A DNA stretch of 64,000 nt from Alloalcanivorax profundimaris (lineage in GTDB: Bacteria > Pseudomonadota > Gammaproteobacteria > Pseudomonadales > Alcanivoracaceae): the NCBI RefSeq assembly GCF_015265435.1, contig NZ_JABJWH010000006.1, positions 186,001-250,000 on the forward strand, written 5' to 3'. The translations under genes were made by a program, and so were the position numbers. This document shows positions 33,687 to 41,029 of this stretch, piece after piece. The stretch's first letter is position 1; every line of letters starts with the position of its first letter. Below the pieces are notes generated by a model. It saw only the letters and a program-made list of their open reading frames with translations, did not search any database and was not told the origin of the DNA.

Positions 33687-34959
33687 GGGGTGCCTCCATG
33701 CTTTGGGCCAGACGAACGCCGCTGAACTGCCAGCGCAGGTGGGGGTAGAAGAAATTGCGGTAGCTGGCGCGCAGATGGTCCCGGCTGCTGGCGCAGGAGC
33801 CCCCGCGCAGCACCATCTGGTTGCTCATGAACTTGCCGTTGTACTCGCCCACGGCGCCTTCCTCCGGGGCGAAGCCCGGGTAGGGCAGGTAGGCGCTGGC
33901 GGTCCACTCCCAGACATCGCCGAACATCTGCGCCGGGGTGTCCGGGGCGCCGGCCCGGGCCACGGAGGGGTGGAAGCGGTGGTTGTCCACGAAGCCACCG
34001 GTCACTGGCAGGCGCGCGGCGGCGTGCTCCCATTCCGCCTCGGTGGGCAAGCGCTTGCCGCACCAGCGGGCGAAGGCGTCCGCTTCGTAATAGTTGAGGT
34101 GGGCCACCGGCTCGTGGAGCTGAATCGGGCGTCGGCCGGCCAGGGTGTAGTATTCCGGGGCGCCGCCGTCCAGGAACCAGTACAGGGGGGCCTCGGCGCC
34201 GGCCTGGCGCACCCAGTCCCAGCCGTCGGAGAGCCACAGCTCCGGGCGGCGGTAACCGCCGTCCTCGACGAACGCCAGGTACTCGGCGCAGGTGCCGGGC
34301 CGGCTGGCCAGGGCGAACGGCTCCAGCCATTGCCGGTGGCGCGGGGTTTCGTTGTCGAAGTGGAAACCGTCGCCGGGGCGGGCGCCGATTTCCACCAGGC
34401 CGCCCTCGTAATTCAGCCAGGCGAAGTCCGGAGCGCGGGCGTCCTCGTCGTCCCGGGCCTGGTAGACCGGCCACAGCGGGTTGTAGGAAAAGCTGTGCTT
34501 GATGTCGGTGAGCAGCAGTTCCTGGTGCTGCCGCTCGTGCTCGATACCCAGGGCCACCAGGGCCAGCAGGGCCGGGTCGTCGTCGCGGGCCAGCAGCTCC
34601 TGCAGCGCCTCGTCCACCTGGGCCCGCCAGCGGTACACGGTGGCGGTGTCCGGGCGCGACAGAAGATGCCGGCGCGGCCTCGGGTACTGGGCGCCGATGC
34701 CGTTGTAATAGCTGTTGAACAGGTATTCGAAGCGTTCGTCGAACGGCGGGTAATCCGGACAGCGGGGCTTGAGGATGAAGGTCTCGAAAAACCAGGTGGT
34801 GTGGGCCAGGTGCCAGCGCGGCGGGCTGACCTCCGGGCAGGCCTGCAGGCCCATGTCTTCCACGCTCAGGGGCGCGCACAGGGTTTCGCTGAAGCGGCGG
34901 GTGTCGGCCAGCCGTTCGGCGAGACCAGGGTTCCTCGGCTGGCTGTCAGGCTGACTCAT
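33658..34959 (-). CDS. egtB: Ergothioneine sulfoxide synthase EgtB
   Basis: A 433-residue non-haem iron enzyme joining hercynine to cysteine or gamma-glutamylcysteine with oxygen. The N-terminal DinB-like domain has the iron-site histidines in WHLAHTTWFFE and GIEHERQHQEL. The C-terminal FGE-sulfatase domain shows the family pattern KRLPTEAEWEHAA, DVWEWTASAY, VLRGGSCAS and FSGVRLA. The frame extends to 35070 but the ATG at 34959 with AAGGGG upstream begins the conserved part. It is followed by egtD with overlap. No egtA, egtC or egtE is adjacent, as in many gammaproteobacteria where the sulfur donor may be cysteine. Confidence 0.95.
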   Translation of the reverse strand: MSQPDSQPRNPGLAERLADTRRFSETLCAPLSVEDMGLQACPEVSPPRWHLAHTTWFFETFILKPRCPDYPPFDERFEYLFNSYYNGIGAQYPRPRRHLLSRPDTATVYRWRAQVDEALQELLARDDDPALLALVALGIEHERQHQELLLTDIKHSFSYNPLWPVYQARDDEDARAPDFAWLNYEGGLVEIGARPGDGFHFDNETPRHRQWLEPFALASRPGTCAEYLAFVEDGGYRRPELWLSDGWDWVRQAGAEAPLYWFLDGGAPEYYTLAGRRPIQLHEPVAHLNYYEADAFARWCGKRLPTEAEWEHAAARLPVTGGFVDNHRFHPSVARAGAPDTPAQMFGDVWEWTASAYLPYPGFAPEEGAVGEYNGKFMSNQMVLRGGSCASSRDHLRASYRNFFYPHLRWQFSGVRLAQSMEAPRGPSPTAIA

Positions 34960-35087
34960 GGGCAGTCCCCTTGGTGGTGCCGGATGGTAACCAGAATGCG
35001 CACACCGCTGAGCGGAAGCAACAATGTCGGCCCGGCGGCGCTTCGTTATAGTGTGGTTCGCCGTACTCATCCCAACAAGGAGTCAGT

Positions 35088-35858
35088 ATGAATATTGAAG
35101 GTAAAGTCGCCGTGATCACCGGGGCCGCCTCCGGCCTGGGCCGGGCCACCGCCGAAGCGCTGATCGCCAAGGGCGGCAAGGTGATGATCCTGGACCGCGA
35201 CGAGGAAAAGGGCGCGGAAACCGCCGCCGCCCTGGGCGAGGCCGCCGCTTTCGTGAGCACCGACGTCACCGACGAAGCCTCGGTGAAGGCCGCCATCGAC
35301 GCCACCAAGGACAAGTTCGGCGCCATCCATCTGTGCGTGAACTGCGCCGGCGTGGGCTCCGCCATGAAGACCGTGGGCCGGGACAACCAGCCCCATGACC
35401 TGGGTGTGTTCAACACCGTGGTGCAAATCAACCTGATCGGCACGTTCAACGTAGCGCGGCTGGCGGCGGCGGTGATGGCCGAGAACGAGCCCGGCGAGGA
35501 CAACGAGCGTGGCGTGATCGTCAACACCGCCTCGGTGGCCGCCTTCGACGGCCAGGTGGGCCAGGTGGCCTACGCCGCCACCAAGGGCGGCGTGGTGGGC
35601 ATGACCCTGCCCATGGCCCGGGACCTGGCCAAGCTGGGCATCCGCGTGAACACCATCGCCCCGGGCATCTTCAACACGCCGCTGATGAACGCCGCCCCGG
35701 ACAAGGTGAAGATGCCGCTGATCGAGATGACCCAGTTCCCCAAACGGCTGGGCGAGCCGCCGGAATACGCCGCCCTGGTGTGCCACATGGCGGAGAACAC
35801 CTTCCTCAACGGCGAGACCATCCGCCTGGACGGCGGCATCCGCATGCAGCCGCGCTGA
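35088..35858 (+). CDS. SDR-family 3-hydroxyacyl-CoA dehydrogenase (HSD17B10-like)
   Basis: A 256-residue classical SDR. TGAASGLGRATAEAL is the cofactor loop and LDRDEEKG (Asp after beta-2) indicates NAD. NCAGVG is the beta-4 motif and the catalytic residues are Ser in NTASVAAFDG and Tyr-Lys in YAATKGG. IAPGIFNTPLM and the C-terminal LDGGIRMQPR match bacterial homologues of human type 10 17-beta-HSD, which oxidise 3-hydroxyacyl-CoA or 2-methyl-3-hydroxybutyryl-CoA. TTATAGT at 35046-35052 is a likely -10 and AACAAGGAG precedes the ATG. It is divergent from egtBD. Confidence 0.92.
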   Translation: MNIEGKVAVITGAASGLGRATAEALIAKGGKVMILDRDEEKGAETAAALGEAAAFVSTDVTDEASVKAAIDATKDKFGAIHLCVNCAGVGSAMKTVGRDNQPHDLGVFNTVVQINLIGTFNVARLAAAVMAENEPGEDNERGVIVNTASVAAFDGQVGQVAYAATKGGVVGMTLPMARDLAKLGIRVNTIAPGIFNTPLMNAAPDKVKMPLIEMTQFPKRLGEPPEYAALVCHMAENTFLNGETIRLDGGIRMQPR

Positions 35859-35861
35859 CCA

Positions 35862-37226
35862 TCACTCCAATACGTAGCAGGGCTCGTAGTGGCTGCCCGG
35901 CAGCTTCATGCGGCTCTGCGCCACGAACGACTGCAGCAGGATATCCAGCTGTGACATCAGCCCCGGCTCCGCGGTGAGCCGGTACGGGCCGTGTTCCTCG
36001 ATGGCCTGGATGCCGGCTTCCTTGACGTTGCCGGCGACGATGCCGGAGAACGCCCGGCGCAGGTTGGCCGCCAGGTCGAACACCGGCAGGTCCTTGCGCA
36101 GGGCCAGGCCGGCCATCGCCGCGTGGGTGGGGTGGAAGGGCTTCTGGAACTCCACCGGCACGGTCAGGCGCCAGTTGTAGTAGAAGGCGTCGTCCTGGTT
36201 GCGCCGGAATTCGGTCAGGTCACGGACCCCGTCGCGTACCGCCAGGGCCACCGCTTCCGGGTCGTCGACGATGATCCGGTAACGCTTGGCGGCGTCGTCG
36301 CCCAGGGCGTAGCGGATGAAGGTGTCGATCTGGCGGAAGTATTCGGCGCTGTGCGCCGGCCCGGTGAAGATTACCGGCAGCGGAATGTCCCGGTTGCTCG
36401 GATGCAGCAGCACGCCCAGCAGGTAGAGGATTTCCTCGGTGGTGCCGACGCCGCCGGGGAACACGATGATGCTGTGGGCGATGCGCAGGAACGCCTCCAG
36501 CCGCTTCTCGATGTCCGGCATGATCACCAGCTCGTTGACGATCGGGTTGGGCGCTTCGGCGGCGATGATGCCCGGTTCGGAGATCCCCAGATAACGGCCC
36601 TGGCGGTTGCGCTGCTTGGCGTGGGCCACGTGGGCGCCCTTCATGGGGCCCTTCATGGCGCCGGGGCCGCAGCCGGTGCAGATGTCCAGCCCGCGCAGGC
36701 CGAGCTGATAGCCCACGCTCTTGGAGTAATCGTACTCTTCCCGGGAAATGGAGTGCCCGCCCCAGCACACCACCAGGTTGGGCGGTTCGCCGGCGTGCAG
36801 CACGCCGGCGTTGCGCAGGATGTGGAACACCGCGTTGGAGATGCCGTCGGTGTCCTCCAGGTCGAAGCGCCCGCCGTGCTGGATTTCGTTGGCCACATAG
36901 ACGATGTCGCGCAACACCGCCGAGAGGTGCTCGCGGATGCCCCGGATCATGCGGCCGTCCACGAAGGCGCCCGCCGGGGCGTTGTCCAGTTTGAGCATCA
37001 GACCGCGGTCCTCCTGAATCACCTGAATGTCGAAGTCGTGATAGGTTTCCAGCACCTGGCGGCTGTCGTCGGTGGGCGTGCCGGCGTTGAGCACCGCCAG
37101 GGCGCAACGCCGCAGCAGGTCGTGCAGGCCCTTGGTGGAAGTGTCGCGCAGGCGTTCCACCTCCTGTTGGCTGAGGACTTCCAGGCTGCCTTCCGGGGCG
37201 ACGATGGTGGATACGGTCGAGGTCAT
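35862..37226 (-). CDS. ppnN: Pyrimidine/purine nucleotide 5'-monophosphate nucleosidase PpnN
   Basis: A 454-residue protein, the same length as Escherichia coli PpnN (YgdH), which cleaves NMPs to base and ribose 5-phosphate and is stimulated by (p)ppGpp. The central LOG-like Rossmann domain carries CTGCGPGAMKGPMKG and the catalytic PGGVGTTEEI motif (family PGGxGTxxE). The N- and C-terminal domains characteristic of the long enzyme are present (DFDIQVIQEDRGLML; ending HYEPCYVLE). Convergent with the SDR gene, with stops 3 bp apart. The 225-bp region upstream (37227-37451) has no other gene and carries the promoters for this gene and the next. Confidence 0.95.
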   Translation of the reverse strand: MTSTVSTIVAPEGSLEVLSQQEVERLRDTSTKGLHDLLRRCALAVLNAGTPTDDSRQVLETYHDFDIQVIQEDRGLMLKLDNAPAGAFVDGRMIRGIREHLSAVLRDIVYVANEIQHGGRFDLEDTDGISNAVFHILRNAGVLHAGEPPNLVVCWGGHSISREEYDYSKSVGYQLGLRGLDICTGCGPGAMKGPMKGAHVAHAKQRNRQGRYLGISEPGIIAAEAPNPIVNELVIMPDIEKRLEAFLRIAHSIIVFPGGVGTTEEILYLLGVLLHPSNRDIPLPVIFTGPAHSAEYFRQIDTFIRYALGDDAAKRYRIIVDDPEAVALAVRDGVRDLTEFRRNQDDAFYYNWRLTVPVEFQKPFHPTHAAMAGLALRKDLPVFDLAANLRRAFSGIVAGNVKEAGIQAIEEHGPYRLTAEPGLMSQLDILLQSFVAQSRMKLPGSHYEPCYVLE

Positions 37227-37451
37227 AGAATCCAGTGACGGTTGAGAGTGAAAGGGGGGCAGTATAACCCCGGGGACCGGAGTCCCGTCTCGTTTGATGG
37301 AAATCAGTTTTTACAGGATTTCATGCCTGGTGGCCGCCGGAGTCGCTGTCAAAACCCGCCAACTGGGTCACTATGGGCCCATCGGCGTGGAGACCCTGTC
37401 ATGGCGGCGTCATCCCCGCTCCCTAGGCTGAGACGACCTCTGGAGTCTGGC

Positions 37452-37685
37452 ATGTTGCTCAAGTATCTGAATCAACTCGATGACGCGGTGCGCGAACTGT
37501 TGGCGCACCCGGGCCAGGACGCCCTGACGCAATGCAACGAGTGCGTGCGGGTACTGGAAGATTATCTGGAAACGCAAATGGAGCCGGTGGCCCGGCGCGG
37601 CCGTGAGATCATGGACCAGTCCCTGGCCCGGTTGCCGACGCCGGTGGGCGAGCGGTCCGCCCCGGCGGCGCGGGTGGCCGGCTGA
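37452..37685 (+). CDS. Small hypothetical protein
   Basis: A 77-residue mostly helical protein: LLKYLNQLDDAVRELLAHP, a segment with one Cys (ALTQCNECVRVLEDYLETQ has two), and a Pro/Ala-rich tail. I do not recognise a family. A GGAG six bases before the ATG at 37452 supports this start; the open frame continues upstream to 37242 but without ribosome-binding support. A REP pair starts 13 bp after the stop. Possible promoter-like TTGATG occurs near 37294. Confidence 0.55.
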   Translation: MLLKYLNQLDDAVRELLAHPGQDALTQCNECVRVLEDYLETQMEPVARRGREIMDQSLARLPTPVGERSAPAARVAG

Positions 37686-37698
37686 TAGCACCCCGCTG

Positions 37699-37783
37699 GC
37701 GCGGCTGAAGCCGCTCCTACCGTGAATAGAGCCCGCCGCAGGACGCGAATAGAGCCCGCCGTAGGAGCGACTTCAGTCGCGAT
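37699..37783. repeat. REP-type pair, copy 7, with a duplicated linker
   Basis: A GGCT/AGCC-type inverted site (ends GCCGCTCCTAC, 37720) and a GACT/AGTC-type site (GTAGGAGCGAC from 37761, to GAT 37783) are joined by a linker in which GAATAGAGCCCGCCG occurs twice. The right end lies 6 bp from the dinB stop; the pair separates two convergent genes. Confidence 0.85.
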
Positions 37784-37789
37784 GGCCTT

Positions 37790-38881
37790 TCAGGGCCCGC
37801 GATGCTGGCGCAGGGCCTTCTCCCGTTCCTCGGGAAACAGATCCGGCTGTTGCGGGCTTTTCAGGTCCCTGAGCCGTACCCCCACGCCCAGCAGCCGCGC
37901 CGGCGCCGGATGGCGCTCCCACAGCTGGGAGAGCATGCGCTCGAAGGGTTCCCGCTCCACCCGGTCGCCGCCCTGATCGGTGCTGACGATGCGGAAATCG
38001 TTGTAGCGTACTTTCACCGTCAAACCCTGGATGATGTAGTTGGCGTCGAGCCGGTCGATGCGCTGGCGCAGCCGCTCCAGCAGGTCGTCCAGCTCCCGGT
38101 GCCATTCCGCCAGGGTGCGTTTGTCCTCGTGGTAGGTCTTTTCCACGCTGGCTGACTTGCGGCGCCGGCTGGTCTGCACCGGCCGGTCGTCCTCGCCCCG
38201 CGCCAGGTGGTAAAGCCGCTCGCCGAAGCTGCCGAAGTGGTGGGCCAGATCCAGCCGACCCATGCCCTGCAGGTCGCCGCAGGTGTGGATGCCCAGGGCC
38301 GCCAGCTTTTCGCCGGTGACCCGGCCCACCCCGGAGATGCGGTTCACCGGCAGGGCGGCCACGAAGGCGTCCACCTGGTCCGGCGGAATCACGAACAGGC
38401 CGTCCGGCTTGTTCCAGTCGCTGGCCACCTTGGCCAGGAATTTGTTCGGCGCCACCCCGGCGGACACCGTGATGTTGAGCGTATCGCGCACCTTGCGGCG
38501 GATGGTCTCGGCGATGCGCGTGGCGCTGTTGGCGTGCAGCGGGCTCTCCGACACATCCAGAAACGCTTCGTCCAGGGAGAGGGGCTCGATAATGTTGGTA
38601 AAGGTGCGAAAAATATCGTGAATCTGCCCGGACACCCGGCGGTATTTATCGAAATCCGGGCGCAGAATCACCAGTTCCGGGCACAGCCGCAGGGCGTGGG
38701 ACGAGGACATCGCCGAGCGCACGCCGAATTCCCGGGCCGGGTAGTTGCAGGTGGCGATCACCCCGCGCCGGTTGGGATCGCCGCCCACCGCCACCGGACG
38801 CCCGCGCAGGCGCGGGTCGTCGCGCACCTCGACGGCGGCGTAGAAGCAATCGCAATCCACGTGGATGATCTTGCGGCTCAC
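37790..38881 (-). CDS. dinB: DNA polymerase IV (Y family)
   Basis: A 363-residue translesion polymerase. The N-terminal SRKIIHVDCDCFYAAVE has the first catalytic Asp; LSLDEAFLDVS holds the Asp-Glu pair. The thumb and finger motifs include ATCNYPAREFGVRSAMSS and SAGVAPNKFLAKVASDWNKPDG. The little-finger domain ends LLGVGVRLRDL, and the tail QPDLFP is a typical beta-clamp binding motif. The start is a GTG at 38881 in a GTGA overlap with the upstream cupin gene; an upstream extension of the frame is not homologous. The polymerase is usually SOS-induced; no LexA site is evident here, since it is the second gene of its unit. Confidence 0.95.
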   Translation of the reverse strand: MSRKIIHVDCDCFYAAVEVRDDPRLRGRPVAVGGDPNRRGVIATCNYPAREFGVRSAMSSSHALRLCPELVILRPDFDKYRRVSGQIHDIFRTFTNIIEPLSLDEAFLDVSESPLHANSATRIAETIRRKVRDTLNITVSAGVAPNKFLAKVASDWNKPDGLFVIPPDQVDAFVAALPVNRISGVGRVTGEKLAALGIHTCGDLQGMGRLDLAHHFGSFGERLYHLARGEDDRPVQTSRRRKSASVEKTYHEDKRTLAEWHRELDDLLERLRQRIDRLDANYIIQGLTVKVRYNDFRIVSTDQGGDRVEREPFERMLSQLWERHPAPARLLGVGVRLRDLKSPQQPDLFPEEREKALRQHRGP

Positions 38882-39243
38882 AGAAGTTCGGTGTCGTCGT
38901 GGTGGTAGGGCGGCGAGCAGGCGCACAGCACCACCAGGGTGGCGTCGCCGGTGTTGTCCAGGCCGTGCTCGGTGCCCGGCGGGATCACCACGGTGTCCCC
39001 CGGGGCGATGTCGAACCAGTCGCCGGCCAGCATCATCCGGCCGTGGCCGGCGGTGATGTGATAGATTTCCTCGCTGCGGGCGTGGCGGTGCGGCAGGCTT
39101 CGCGCGCCCGCCGGCAGCCGGGCCTCGGCCAGGGATTGATGACGGGCGCCGAATTCGCCGTGCACCGCCGGGTGCATCATCTCGCGAATCTCGGTGCCGT
39201 CGCGGGTAATGTAAGGAGTCAATTGCGCATGACGGGTTTTCAT
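38878..39243 (-). CDS. Cupin-domain protein
   Basis: A 121-residue single cupin. Metal-binding motif 1 is seen as LPHRHARSEEIYHITAGHG (H-x-H-x-x-x-E-E), and motif 2 as PGTEHGLDNTG with its His. The sequence resembles stand-alone cupins annotated as mannose-6-phosphate-isomerase-like sugar-binding proteins, but no reaction can be given. The ATG at 39243 starts KTRHAQLTPYITRDGTEIRE. It overlaps dinB by 4 bp and is likely co-transcribed with it. The adjacent divergent gene is a FAD monooxygenase. Confidence 0.85.
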   Translation of the reverse strand: MKTRHAQLTPYITRDGTEIREMMHPAVHGEFGARHQSLAEARLPAGARSLPHRHARSEEIYHITAGHGRMMLAGDWFDIAPGDTVVIPPGTEHGLDNTGDATLVVLCACSPPYHHDDTELL

Positions 39244-39290
39244 CGGGAACCTCGATCTCAGTTCCGGGCGACCATGGTAGCACCGCAATC

Positions 39291-40946
39291 ATGATGACGG
39301 GATCCAACGCCCCCAAGGTATTGATCGTGGGCGCCGGCCCCACCGGCCTCACCCTGGGCATCAACCTGCTGCGCGCCGGCGTGCCCTGCCGGATCATCGA
39401 CCGGCAGGCGGAGCGCTCCGAGCACTCCCGGGCCCTGGGCCTGCACGCCCGCAGCCTGGAGATCTTCGACGCCATGGGCGTGCTGGACGCGGTGCGCGCC
39501 GAGGGCCGGCCGCTGTCCATGATCCGCGTGCACGGCGAGAAGGGCCCGCTCATGGACCTGGATTTCGGCGAGCTGGCGTCGCCGTTTCCCTATCTGCTGT
39601 GCTGCCCGCAGCCGCGCCTGGAGGCGATTCTGGAGCGGCGCTACCGGCGCCTGGGCGGTGACCTGTGGCGTGGCGCGGAATTGCTGCAGGCGCAACAGGA
39701 CGGTTCCGGCGTCACCGCCGTGGTCCGATACGACGGCGATGACGTGGCCATCGGCACCCAGCTGATGGTGGGCGCCGATGGGGCCGGTTCCACGGTGCGG
39801 AAACTGCTTGGCCTGCCGTTCGACGGCCACGAGTACCGGGAGCATTTCCTGCTCGCCGACGTGGACTGGACGCCCAACCTGGCCGACGACGCCTTCCACG
39901 GTTTCCTGCTCGCCGACGGCAACCTGGCGGCGATCCCCATGCCCGACGGCTGGCGCCTGGTGATCAGCGAAAACGGCGAACCGGACGAGGAGGCCGGCGA
40001 GCCCGGCCTGGAGGATTTCCACGAACGCCTGCGTGCCGCCCTGGGCGCGGACACGCCCCTGCCGGAGCGGGCCCGCTGGCTGAGCCGCTTCACCATCCAG
40101 CGGCGGCTGGTGAGCCACTACCGCCGCAACCGCATTCTGCTCGCCGGCGATGCCTGCCATGTGCAGAGCCCCCTGGGCGCCCAGGGCATGAACACCGGCA
40201 TCGCCGACGCCTTCAACCTGGCCTGGAAACTGGTGCTGTTCTGCCGGGGGCGGGGCGGCGGCGCGCTGCTGGACAGCTACCAGCGCGAACGCCGGCCGGT
40301 GGCCGAGGACATGCTGCGCGGGGTGGACGCCCTGTCGCGGGCGTCGTTGGTGCGGGCCCGGGCGTTGCGTGGCGCCCGGGATTCGTTGTTGCGCCTGGCC
40401 GGTGGCCGGCCGCAACTGGCCCGCCGTCTGGTGCGCCGGGCCAGCCAATTGGACGTGCATTACCGTCATTCCCCCTTGGTGGAGGCCGGGCCGGATGCCG
40501 AGATCGGCCGCCGGCGCCAGGGGCCGCTGCCCGGCGACCGGGTGCCGGACGCCGCCCTGGTGTCCCTGCGCGACGGCGGGCCGCGGCGGGTGCAGGGGCT
40601 GCTGCGCCAGCCGTTGCATCATCTTCTGCTGCAGCTGGACGAGGCGCCGGATCACCGTACCCGGGTGATTCTGCACGCCCTGCTGTCGCGGCTGCCGGAT
40701 GAGTACCTGAATGAGCTTAGGGTCACGGTGATCGGCCGTGGTGACCTGGAGCTGGATCCGCCCCAGGGGGTCATGGCCCGGGCGGTGCACCGGTGGCGGG
40801 ACGAGAACGGGGAGTTCCAGGCCGCCTTCGGGCCCGGCAGCCGGCTGTGGCTGATGCGCCCGGACGGCCACCTGGCCTACCGGGCGCCGCTCACCGACGC
40901 GGATTACCTGCTCGCCTATCTGGAACGCATGCTGCGCGGGACCTGA
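39291..40946 (+). CDS. FAD-dependent aromatic-ring-type monooxygenase (PheA/TfdB family)
   Basis: A 551-residue class A flavoprotein hydroxylase. GAGPTGLTLGINLLRAG (about residues 14-30) is the FAD Rossmann loop; VGADGAGSTVRKLLG carries the DG motif; RILLAGDACHVQSPLGAQGMNTG is the second FAD motif (GD). A C-terminal thioredoxin-like domain of the phenol hydroxylase type is partly recognisable. Enzymes of this group hydroxylate phenols or polyketides with NAD(P)H. No aromatic pathway genes are near, so the substrate is open. A second ATG follows immediately; start is 39291 or 39294. Divergent from the cupin gene with a short gap. Confidence 0.9.
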   Translation: MMTGSNAPKVLIVGAGPTGLTLGINLLRAGVPCRIIDRQAERSEHSRALGLHARSLEIFDAMGVLDAVRAEGRPLSMIRVHGEKGPLMDLDFGELASPFPYLLCCPQPRLEAILERRYRRLGGDLWRGAELLQAQQDGSGVTAVVRYDGDDVAIGTQLMVGADGAGSTVRKLLGLPFDGHEYREHFLLADVDWTPNLADDAFHGFLLADGNLAAIPMPDGWRLVISENGEPDEEAGEPGLEDFHERLRAALGADTPLPERARWLSRFTIQRRLVSHYRRNRILLAGDACHVQSPLGAQGMNTGIADAFNLAWKLVLFCRGRGGGALLDSYQRERRPVAEDMLRGVDALSRASLVRARALRGARDSLLRLAGGRPQLARRLVRRASQLDVHYRHSPLVEAGPDAEIGRRRQGPLPGDRVPDAALVSLRDGGPRRVQGLLRQPLHHLLLQLDEAPDHRTRVILHALLSRLPDEYLNELRVTVIGRGDLELDPPQGVMARAVHRWRDENGEFQAAFGPGSRLWLMRPDGHLAYRAPLTDADYLLAYLERMLRGT

Positions 40947-40949
40947 GCC

Positions 40950-41026
40950 GCGCGACTGAAGCGGAACGCCCCCCGGTCGCTCCTACGGTGGGGCTTGTCC
41001 TCCGTAGGAGCGACTTCAGTCGCGAT
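40950..41026. repeat. REP-type pair, copy 8
   Basis: A long-centre site (GCGCGACTGAAG, then CGGAACGCCCCCCGG) is followed by the short inverted site GTAGGAGCGACTTCAGTCGC ending GAT at 41026. It fills the gap between convergent stops and ends 4 bp from the protease stop. Confidence 0.8.
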
Positions 41027-41029
41027 CCT

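Noticed and set aside
34959-35070. Longer EgtB with an N-terminal extension to 35070
   Set aside because: The added residues have no homology, the region should hold the promoter shared with the divergent SDR gene, and the ATG at 34959 has a better ribosome-binding site.
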